Shown piece by piece: positions 28,249 through 40,200 of a stretch of 58,741 nucleotides of DNA. The translations under genes and the position numbers were made by a program. This DNA is from Vibrio mimicus CAIM 602. GTDB lineage: Bacteria > Pseudomonadota > Gammaproteobacteria > Enterobacterales > Vibrionaceae. The stretch's first letter is position 1. Each line of letters opens with the position of its first letter. Below the pieces are notes generated by a model. It had not been told where the DNA came from. It did no database searches and worked only from the letters and a program-made list of their open reading frames with translations. The DNA is taken from positions 1-58,741 of the forward strand of contig NZ_AOMO01000046.1 in assembly GCF_000338875.1 (NCBI RefSeq), written 5' to 3'.

Positions 28249-31200
28249 ATGAATAACCTAGACAACTCATTTGGAAACAGTGACCCGATTGCCGTTATCG
28301 GGTTGGCTTGCCGCTTTCCAAAAGCGCCAAACGCAGAGGTATTTTGGCACAATCTGATTCATGGTATTTCAGGCCAGTCTTATTTCACTCAAGAAGAACT
28401 AAGCGCGGCAGGGATCTCAGACCAAATATTTCAGCAAGATAATTTTGTTCCCAGTGGAGCCATTATCGAAAATCCAGAGTTCTTTGATGCCGGATTGTTC
28501 GGATATTCTCCGACGGAAGCGCTTTCCATCGATCCACAGCAAAGGCTATTTTTACAAAATGTTTGGCATGCACTTGAAGATGCAGGTTACTCCCCCACGT
28601 CCATAAAAGCTAAAACAGGGGTTTTTGGCTCGATTCGAGCCAGCACATATCCTTCTTTTGCGGATTTTGATGTTACCCAAGTTGGTCAGGTCAAAGGGCT
28701 ACAAGCCTTAGTAGGTAATGATAAAGATTATCTAGCCACCCGAGTGGCCCATAAATTCAACTTCACTGGTCCTGCATTCACCGTTCAAACCGCATGTTCT
28801 AGCTCCTTAGTTGCCACTCACCTTGCCTGTGAAAGCTTGCGTTCGGGGGAATGTGATATGGCGATCGCAGGAGGCGTTGCCGTGTCATTCCCTCAAGCGT
28901 CTGGTTACCAGTACCAATCAGGCATGATCTTCTCGCCAGATGGCGTGTGTCGTCCTTTTGATGTCAATGCCAACGGCACTTTCGGTGGTCATGGCTTAGG
29001 GTGTGTAGTGCTAAAACGCCTGGACGATGCGATACAAGATGGCGATACGATTCTCGCGATTCTACGAGGCAGTGCTATCAACAACGATGGCCAAAATAAA
29101 GTCGGCTTTACAGCCCCTTCGGTCAGTGGCCAAAGCCAAGTGCTTACCGATGCGTTGCATTTGGCGGATGTAAATCCTGACGATGTGGAGATGATAGAAA
29201 CCCATGGTACTGGCACAAAACTGGGCGACCCCATTGAGATCACGGCGATAAAACAAGCCTACTCACGTAACTCACAAGGAAATCCCTGCTTTTTGGGCTC
29301 GGTGAAAAGTGGGTTTGGTCATCTGGATACTGCTGCCGGCATCGCCTCTTTAATAAAAACCATATTGTCGGTATCACGCGGTAAGATCCCTGCATCGCTA
29401 AACATTTATCAACCTAATCCCGCTTTAGGCCTTGAAGACTCAAGCTTCAAGCTTTCCACCGAAACGATAGATTGGCAGAGCAACATTCGTACCGCTGGTG
29501 TCTCTTCATTCGGAATTGGCGGTACAAACTGCCACATGATAGTGCAATCGGTATCTGACTTTACCGAGCCATCAACTCCCATCGTTAGCCCTGAGATCAC
29601 AAAGCTGCTGATTTCAGCGAATAGCGAAACTTCATTGCGACAACTGGCCGCACAATACGCGACGCGATTAGAACAACATGGTGACTGGGGTGACATAGCT
29701 TATTCAGCCATCTCGAGCCGTTCTTTGGATCTTCCGTATCGTTTAGCGGTGAATTGCGACTTATCCGCTATCGAGCACCTGCGCCACTACGCAGAATCAG
29801 GGCAAACCGCTCCTTGTTTACAAGTTGGACAAAGAGCAGAAAAGAACAAAATAGTATGGTGTTTCACTGGCCAAGGAAGCCAATGGGCTGGCATGGGTCA
29901 CGAGTTATACCAAACCAGCTCAGCATTTCGTCAAAGCATCGAACTCAGCCAGCAGTATGCGCTAGACGTTACAAAGACGCCCCTAACCGAGTACCTGTTT
30001 GGTGAGAAAACGGATTTACTGAAACGCACCGACTATGCCCAACTGGCTATCGTAGCGTTTGAAATCGCAATGGCTGCTCATTGGCAAGCCAAAGGCTTCG
30101 AACCCGATATTGTGATGGGTCATTCGGTCGGTGAATTTGCCGCTTGTGTAGTAGCAGGCTACCTCAGCCACCAGCATGCTATTTTGCTTGTCGCCGAACG
30201 AGGCAGACTGATGCACCAATGCGCTCAAACACAAGCTGGCGCTATGTTGGCCGTTTTCGCAGAACAATCCGTGCTGGATTCACGGTTAACTCTGCACTCT
30301 CTGGATCTGGCCGCGCATAACGGCGATCTACACTGGGTTTACTCAGGTCAGATAAGCGATATCGATCAAGCAATACAGGATCTTGAGGGACATAACATCC
30401 ATTACAAAAAATTGGACGTGCCCTGCGCAGCGCACTCTCGATTACTGGATGATATGTTGCCCTCCTTCACTGAGTTTGCTGCGAGCATCCCAGCCTCTGA
30501 AGGCACAATCACCCTTATCTCTTCACTGACAGGTCAACCGATCGCCCATGCAAGTACACTCAACGCTCATTACTGGGCACGTCATGTACGAGAGCCAGTG
30601 CAATTCCATCAAAGTGTTGAGTCAGCTTTAGTACAAAAGGCGAATATTTTTATGGAGATGGGGCCTGCGGCTCATCTTAGCTCGATTGGGCGACGAGAAG
30701 TTTGGTCGCACCCAGCTCACTGGCTACATACCTGTCAATCGAGCCTTTCCTCACAACGCGCAGAAGCAGAAGCGTTAGCTACACTCTTTGTCGCTGGAAT
30801 TGATAAAGCGTGGCCGACACTGTTCAAGCTGCAAGGACGACGATGTGCTTTACCGCTGTATGCCTTTGATGAACAACAATACTGGTATCAGCTGTCCACC
30901 GTGCAACAAGCTGAGCACAGCCAAATTCCCCTCAGCACAGAAGTTGAAAAACCGGCCTCGATCCAAGCCATTTATGAAATGCTGCGTTGCTGTGTTATTC
31001 GCGATCTGCTTCGCGCTTGTTCAGATCAACCGCGCTTTACACTGCGTGATGTTATTCGAGGCGGCCGCCTGCTACCACGCTACCGCGATCTTGTTGCTGC
31101 ACTCTTAGATAGAGTGATAGAGCACGGCTACGTGCAAAAGCACGGAAAAACATTCAAATACAGTGCAACGCCTTTACCCGCCACTGAGCTTGTCGCACAA

Positions 31201-34200
31201 TGGTTACGAGACGCTTTGCTCGCCAATCAAGAACCCACATCACTTCAGTTGACCGACCTTCGTGTACTGTGTGATGCGGCACCTCGCATCCAAGATCTAT
31301 TGAGTCGCTACAATCCTCTTCCCGAGCACGCTACCAATCATTTTGTGGAAATCGAACTCTTGCTGCGTACTCAATCCGTTACAGCGCAACAACTCAATAC
31401 AAAATGTGCGGTATCGAACGATTCTCATCTGCTGTATTTGGATTGGCCACATCAAGCAACCGAACAGAGCTGGGAAGCCGTCATTGCCCAGCAAATCCCC
31501 CGCTTTGTGCATGAAAACCGTAGTGATTGGCAGCTTTCCGTCACTCATGCATTCTCCCCAAACGCCATTACTCAGCTTGTGGTGCATCGTGCGGCACAAA
31601 TGTGGGGGGAAGTGAAGTACCGCCTCAGAGGGCAATTAACCTCCGGCCAGTGGGCTTGGGTTGGTGATGTCAAAACCCCGAATTTCAATGAACTTTCAGA
31701 ACTAACGCCGCTGCCTTCTCCACATAATCGGTATCAATGGCAGTGGCAACTTACTGAACCTTGCCAACAAATGCTTCCTGTAAGCCAATCTGACATCGCA
31801 TGCGCCTTCTCAACTAAAGGGGAACTTTACCGCGTGAATTCGGCACTCAGCCTTTTGGTGTTGCCAGATGGATCTCTGGCCGACAGTGCTGCACAAGTAG
31901 CAAATGCCCTGGTGGGTGATTTTGAAACCCTTTATGTGCTGACCTCAAAAGGCATTCCTGCTCAAAACAACGATACTGTAGAGCCAGAAAAATTTGCGCT
32001 GATTTCTTTGGTACGTGTAGCGCGCACTGAGCGAAAACATCAGCAGATTTATCTCCTTGATATTAACGAGCATGACACTCGTGTCATTGCTGATGCACTC
32101 ATGTATGCGCCATTTCATCAATCCTTTGATATTGCCTATCGCAACCAAAGCTACTGGTTTCCACAACTTGTCCATGCGGAGCCTGTGAAGGATACGATTC
32201 CTTCTAGTTGGTTTACCGCTTCGGGCTGGCATATTGTGACTGGAGGGACAGGAGGAATTGGTCGAATCCTCATTCAGTGGCTAGCAAAATCAGGCGTGCG
32301 CAATATCGCCGTGATTGGACGGCGTAAGCCGACAGACTGGGGAGAGTTTTGCCAAACCATGTCAAGACAAGGCTGCCACATCACGACTTTGCTCTGTGAT
32401 TTGAGTGTTGATGGAGAGCTAGAGCAAACACTTAACGGTTGGCAACACGATTTGCCGATCATTGGAGCATTTCACGCCGCAGGTATACCAGCCCACGGCT
32501 TGCTGGCTCAATGGGAAGCCCAAGAAGCCAGAGCATTAATCCAAGTCAAAGCTAACTCTTTTGCCTCGTTACACCGTTGGCTAGAGAGTCAAAAGGCGCA
32601 GTATTTGGTCGGTTTTTCTTCTGTCGCGTCCTTAGGAGCGTTAGGACAAGGGGCCTATGCTATCGCTAACGCTTATCTGGATGGCTATGCCCTCGCTCAG
32701 CAAGATAAACCCGGTTGTCGAGTGGTGAGCATTGCTTGGGGGGCATGGGATAAAGTCGGCATGACGTCAGAACTGGCTCTACTCGATAAGCTTGCCAAAG
32801 AAGGTATGCATACCATCAGTCCAGAAGAAGGGGTATGGCAAGTTAGCCAAAGCTTGCTCAGTGGATCACCAGTTACTTTGGCGATGAATATCGAACCTCA
32901 GCACGCTAATTTTTGCCGCTATTTTAAGCCGTTAGACATATCCAATACGCAGTCTTCCCTTGTTGAGCCAACAGATTTAATCCCTAAACAGCCGATCACT
33001 GACTTATTGGCGTGGATGACAGATCGTATCCGTTACCAATTGGGTATCAGCGAAAACACAACGATCAGTGCAACACAGGATTTATTGCAACTCGGTTTAG
33101 ACTCATTGCAATTCTTAGAGCTTAGCGCCTGCCTACAAAAACAGTTTGCAATCAAAATCAATCCTGAAGAAGCCTATCGCGATATGTCGGTAGCGGGCTT
33201 GGTGGCGATGATCGAGCAGAAACGCAATGAGGATCGTCAACACACGACAGTTGAGCCGTTTATTATTGATCAAGAGAACCTATATTCACCTTTTCCTCTC
33301 ACCCCCATTCAACACGCATATTGGATTGGTCGTGAGCCATGGGTGCAATACGGTGGTATTGCGTGTCATGTCGTGTTTGAGTGGGATAAGAACCTCACCG
33401 AATTTGACCCACAAAAATTTGAAGCCGCTTGGAATGCCTTAATTCAGCGTCACGACATGCTGCGTATGACAATCACCGCCAGTGGTGAGCAAGTGGTTCA
33501 TGCTCATGTTCCCCATTTTGCAATAACAGAAACAGATCTGCGCTCACTCACTCAGGAAGCACAGAACGACGCGCTTGAGCAGATCCGCCATCGCATGCGT
33601 CACCAAGTTCGCCCTGCGGATGTCTGGCCGCTGTTCGATGTATCCCTCAGCCGCCTTTCTGAGGTAAAAGTCCGATTGCACCTGAACTTAGATCTGCTGC
33701 AATTTGATGTGCAAAGCTTCAAGATCATGATGGATGATTTAGCCGCTGCGTACCAAGGCAAGACCTTATCTCACTTGCCTATCACCTTCCGCGATTACGT
33801 GATGCATGAGCAAAAATTGCGTCAACTCCCTGACTGGCAAACTTCATGGAACTACTGGCAACAAACCATTCCAACCCTGCCTAAAGCACCAATGTTGCCT
33901 CTTAACCCTGACTATAACCATCGTGAACCGGTGTTTATCACTTTGGAGGGGCGGCTTAACCGTGTGCAATGGCAAACCCTGAAAGCACAATGGCAGCAGT
34001 GGAGTGTAACGCCCTCTGCAGGTTTGCTCACACTGTTTGCACATACCTTAGCCAAATGGGCCCGTAGTCCTGACTTCACCTTAAACATGACTTTTTTCAA
34101 TCGTCAGCCTTTTCATGAAGCGGTACATCACCTGATTGGTGACTTCACTTCTGTTCTACTGATGGATTTCCAACATGAGCAGGATGCCAGTTTAAAACAA

Positions 34201-37200
34201 CGTATGTTGGCAACTCAAAACACGCTTTGGCAACGTTTAGGCCATAGCCAAGTGAATGGCGTTGAAGTAATAAGAGAGTTGGCTAAGCACTGGAAAACCT
34301 CAGGCAAGTTAAGCGAACAGGAAGCGACACTACCGTTAACGCCTGTGGTGTTTACAAGCATGCTCGGCATGTCGATGGATGGTATGGATATCGAGCAAGC
34401 GATGACGCATCTACTGGGTGATCCTGTTTACGTGCTCAGCCAAACGCCTCAAGTCTGGCTTGATCACCAAATCATGGAAGTCGATGGCGATTTGACCTTT
34501 AACTGGTACTGCATGGACGGTGTGCTAGAGCCTAAATTGGTAGAAAACATGTTTGAAAGTTATCAGGACTTACTGCAACAGTGCGCGCAGACCCCAGAGT
34601 TACTTGAGAACGCATTGCCTACCCCAAAACACAATGAGACTCCCATTTTTACAGGAGCAACTCAGGAACAACATATAGATTGGCCATCTATCCCCATTCC
34701 GGAGATTTCACCAGATATTGCTCAAGAAGTGACGCAAGCATGGACTCATCTTGAGTATCAAGCTCTCCATGGGATCTGGGTGACTCTCCAACATCACCAG
34801 TTGTTCACTTCACCAGAACAAAGCTATAGCGCAGTTGAGATCACCCAACAACTCAACGTCACCGATAAGCACCATAAGCTTATCCACCTTTGGCTTGATC
34901 AATTATGCCGAGATGGCGTGTTAATCCATAAAGATGGCGAATTTCGCTACAGCGGCAGTTTCCCGGATGAGCCGGACTCAACGTTGCCTCAACAAGCATG
35001 GTGTCAACGTTTATCCCATTATTTGGACGAAAATATCCAAGCACATTCCGCCTTGCTGAATGGTAGCCAATCGGCGTTAGAATTACTGTTCAAAGACAAA
35101 ACCATTACGGATAGCCTCTACCGCACTAACCCATCACTGCGCCTCTTAAACCAAAGTGCAGCTCAAGCGATTAGTGCCATCGCAAACATGCAGGCTCAAG
35201 GTCTTTGTGTTCTCGAAATCGGTGCGGGTACCGCGGCAACCACATGCGAAGTATTGAATCTTGCTTCACCGATGATCCATGACTATCAATTTACGGATGT
35301 TTCTCACGCATTCCTGAATGAAGCACGCGAAATGTTGGTTGCATACCCGCAAGTCAGTTATGGGTTGCTCAATATCAATCAGCCCGTCAGTGAGAAATTC
35401 CACATTGAAGGTGGTTATCACGTCATCTTGGCCGTCAATGTGCTGCACGATGCCGTCGATCTTCCCAGCAGCTTGCAACGCCTTCGTTCTCTATTAGCAG
35501 AAGATGGCTTTTTGATTTTTATTGAGGCCACTGATCAATACAGCCCAATGCAGCTTGCCACAGTCGGTTTTATTGAGGGCATCAACGCATTCAGTGATTT
35601 TCGACAACAAGCTCAAAGTGGCATGCTGACCCAACCTGCTTGGCTCGCACTGCTCGAAGAGCAAGGCTTTGTCCCTCATTTTACTTACCCAACCGATAGT
35701 GTTTCAGTGCTACGCCAACATCTGATCATCGCTCAAAATAGTGGCCAATCGTTGGAGCCAGCCGCTTTCCGTCCTAGTACGGAACAAGAGAAGGCTCAAC
35801 CCTCGGTAGCGAGCGCGTTGACGATGCATCCACAAGGCAACTCCGAGCTCTTCAATCAAGTGACCGAGCTATGGACCTCCATACTTAAACGACCTGTACA
35901 AGCAAACAGTGATTTCTTCCACAGTGGTGGTGATAGCTTAATGGCAACCAAAATGGTTGTTGCGTTGCATCAGCAAGGTGTTATTAACGCGACCCTTCAA
36001 CTGATTTTCGAACATCCTGTATTGCAAGACTTTGTCGCACGTTTGGATAACCTCAAAGAAGATTGCGTACCAAATTCAGAACCGCAGCCTTCCCATTGGC
36101 AACAAGAAATCATTCGAGATACCTGGCAAAGCTTGTTGAATACGGAGATCCAAAATCAGACGGATTTCTTCCACTCAGGCGGTGATAGCCTCATGGCCAC
36201 CAAAATGGTGGTTGCACTGCAACAGGCAGGAGTCAAACAGGCGAGCTTACAGTTGATTTTTGAGCATTCACAATTTGCTGAATTCTGCGCTGCCCTATAT
36301 GACGCTGAACCTGAAACCATCGAAGAGGATCAGATAAAAACGGAAAAAGTTCCGTCATGTAAAGCCATGGTCCGCCAATACCCGCTTACTCCGCTACAAA
36401 ACGCCTACTGGTTAGGTGAAAACGCTCTATTTTCTTTAGGCAATGGAATCGCTCATTTCTATGCCGAATTGGAGATTCAGCATCTGGATCGACACAGGCT
36501 AACCCAAGCATGGAACACGCTAGTTCAATTTCACGATCAACTGCGAGGAGAAATCCAAGCTGGCCAGTATTGCATTCATCCAACTGTTCCGGAATATCAA
36601 CCGCAATTCACTGATCTCAGCACAATGGATGAACAACAGAAGAAATGTTGGCTTCATACAGCGAGAGAGCGAATCGCGAATCAAGGCGTTTCTACCCACC
36701 AATGGCCACTGTTCGATATCCATCTTGTGCAAATTGACAGTAATACCTCTTTTGTCCATCTGGTGATTGACTTAGTGGTAGCCGATGGCAAAAGCCTGAA
36801 TACTTTGTTCCAACAGTGGCTTGCTCTCTATAACGATCCCGCCACCGAACTGACCAAGCCAGCAATGGCAACCGATACATATTTCCATGAGTTAGCAAAG
36901 CTCAAAGACTCAGAGCAGTACCAACAGGCAAAAACCTATTGGCTGCAACGTGTACCAACACTGCCAGATGCACCGGCACTTCCCCTGTCGGAAGTGCGCT
37001 CTGAAGTATTGTCACAAAGCGTACTGACTCACCATCTCAACGCGGATCTCTGGGCGAAGATTCAACAGGCATCCTTTGCTCATAACCTCTTACCTTCAAT
37101 GACTATGCTCTCTGCGTTTTGTCTCGTGCTCAGCAAATGGAGTGAAAACAAACATTTCTCCATCAATGTGCTACATGGCAACCGTCAAGCCATGCAACCT

Positions 37201-40200
37201 GAGTCGGAAAGCATTATCGGCAACCTTTCCACGACGTCCATGCTGGAAGTCAATGCTACTCAAATCGGTTCATTCCTCTCATTTGTTGAGCAAATTCAGC
37301 AACAAATGGCCAGCGATCTGGCAAATGCCCATTTTGATGGTCAGCAGGTATTAACAGAGAAAAACCGCCACAACCACAACTTCAGCACAGGTATGCCAGT
37401 CGTGTTCAACGACACGGTATCCGTTGGGCAGAGCCGACCATTACAACAGGGGAAATTGAACGAGTTCGGAGCACAGACACCGCATGTTTACCTTGATGCA
37501 ATGTTGATTTCATCTCCATGCGGGGGAATACAGATTAAATGGACCATTCAAGAGTCTCATCTGAAATCTGGGATTTTCGATGCCATGTTTGCGACCTATA
37601 TCAGCGCACTTGAAACCATTCCAGCTCTGTTATGGACAAATCCGCTTGCCCTGCCGCTGGTTGCTCCACAGCAATATATTCGTGAACAAGTTAACGACAC
37701 GCCCTTAGAAAACCAAGACGCTAGCTCGGTCTCCACGCTGTGTGACTTGGTGCGTCTCGGCGTAGAGCAATATCCACAGCAGATTGCTATTCAGCAAGGC
37801 GACTTGGAACTCACCTACCAAGAACTTTGGTCTTCCGCCCAGAACCTAGCAACAGAGATCCTTAAACAGCAAGATGACTCACCATTAATCGCGATTGTAA
37901 TGGATAAAAGCTGGCAGCAGATTCTGGCTAGCATAGGCATTCTTCTGGCTGGTAAAGCTTATATGCCCGTTGACGCAACTTATCCAGCTCAGCGGATTCA
38001 GGCGCTGTTACAACAAGGTGGCGTTAATACCGTGATCGCTCAGACCTCCGATCTCGAAATACTTCCTCACTACCGCATTATCGTGCCTGAGCTGAGTAAC
38101 GACACCATTGGTGACTTTACGCCTGTACCCATTCGCGCCACGGATCTGGCGTATGTGATTTTTACTTCGGGTTCAACTGGTCAACCCAAAGGGGTGATGA
38201 TGGAGCACGCTGCGGTGGTCAACACCCTGTTGGATCTTAACCAGCGTATTGCCCTTAATCGTCACGACCGTGTGCTTGCTATTTCAGCCCTCAACTTTGA
38301 TCTCTCTGTCTTTGATATTTTTTCAACTCTCAGTCGAGGCGCAAGAATCGTGATCCCTTCGATTTCATCAAGCCAAGACCCTGAAGCCTTAGTACGCTTG
38401 GCACAACAATCCGGCATTACTATCTGGAATAGTGTGCCAGCCTTTGCCCAACTGTTAGCTGACTTGCTAGAGCTAAACTCAAGTCCGCTGCAAAGCTTGC
38501 GTCATATTATGATGAGTGGTGATTGGATACCGGTGAACTTACCGGATCGACTGACCAAAGTTGCTCCTAATGCACAATTGCTTAGCTTAGGTGGAGCCAC
38601 TGAAGCGGCGATTTGGTCAATCTGCCACCCTATTGAGAAAAGTTATGCGGATCAAACCAGCATTCCTTACGGCAAGCCTCTGAGTAATCAGCACTTTTAT
38701 ATTTTCGACCAGCAACTAGAGCCTTGCCCTGATTGGGTAACCGGAGAGCTCTATATTGGCGGACATGGGTTAGCACGAGGATATTGGCAAGACCAAGAAA
38801 GAACGGATCACGCTTTTATCATTCATCCAATGAGCGGCGAACGCCTGTATAAAACTGGCGATCTGGGGCGTTATTTGCCTGACGGCAACATCGAATTTTT
38901 AGGCCGAAACGATCACCAAGTGAAAATCAATGGCTATCGTATTGAACTTGGTGAAGTAGAGAATGCCCTACGCCAATGCCCATATTGCAGTACCGGTATT
39001 CAGGTTCAAGATGCGATCGTGCAAGCGGATAAGCACAGTAAGAATGGAATGCGCTTAATCGCCTACGTTCAATACGCCCCCCACAGCCAAGTGGACAACC
39101 AAGCTTTGCTTGAATACATGCGGAAAGTATTGCCGCACTACCTATGCCCAGCACAAATCATCGCAGTGGATCATTTCCCATTAACGCCCAATGGCAAAGT
39201 GGATCGCTCTGCGCTACCTCATCCTGAAACTAACGTTGCCGATGAAATGATGCGGATGCCCTCCTCACAGCATGAGCAGGCCCTAGCGAAAATTTGGGCA
39301 GAATGCCTAAATTTAGAGGTTATCCCAGCGAACCAAAGCTTTTTCGATCTTGGAGGAAACTCGCTGATCGCCGTGCGCTTACTTAACCAAATCAATCGCA
39401 GACTTGATGCCTCTCTCAATGCTGGAGAGTTGCAAACCCATGACACGATTGAACGTCTTGCTACTTTGCTCGCGAGCCAATCCCAAAATGAACCTAAGAT
39501 GCCAGTCAAACTCACATCAAACAGTGATAACCAGAATTACACACTGTTTATTGTTCACCCTATTGGCGGCCACTTACTCAGTTATCAGACTTTAGCCAGC
39601 GAATTAGACAATATCACCCTGTATGGGCTTGCCTATCAGGAACACCACGCATCACCTGATAAAGCAACCGATATCCATACTTTAGCTCAGCACTATCTCG
39701 CCATGGTCCGTCGTGTACAACCAAACGGCCCATACCACCTAGCGGGTTGGTCATTTGGCGGTGTAGTCGCCTTTGAAATGGCGCAGCAGCTCATTCAGCA
39801 GGGAGAGACTGTACAGCAATGTGTATTGATTGATAGTTATAAACCGAGTAAGAACCCAACACATGCATTAACCGATGAAGCCATTCGTCAGCATTTCTAC
39901 GCCGATTGCATGGGTCGATTCCCAAAGCTAACCCATTGTGAAACGCCAAGTTTCCAATCGGATGCAGAGTTCTGCTCTCAATTAGCCATCGCTTTTTCGA
40001 GCATGGACTCAGGTCCATTAGACTGCTCAACCCTTGCTCATTTGCTCAAGGTATATCAACAAAACTTACGTTCTATGTTGAATTATCAGCCCTCTCACTT
40101 AGGTGAGTTCCCTGTGACGCTCTATGCCGCGCAATCAAACCAGCACCTTGATTTTATGAGCTACCAACATCCCGATATTGCTCAACGGGCATGCCATGGC

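Noticed and set aside
39791..40030. Minus-strand open frames within irp1 and irp2 (many of 60-130 codons)
   Set aside because: They are shadows of the long synthetase frames with no ribosome sites or homology.
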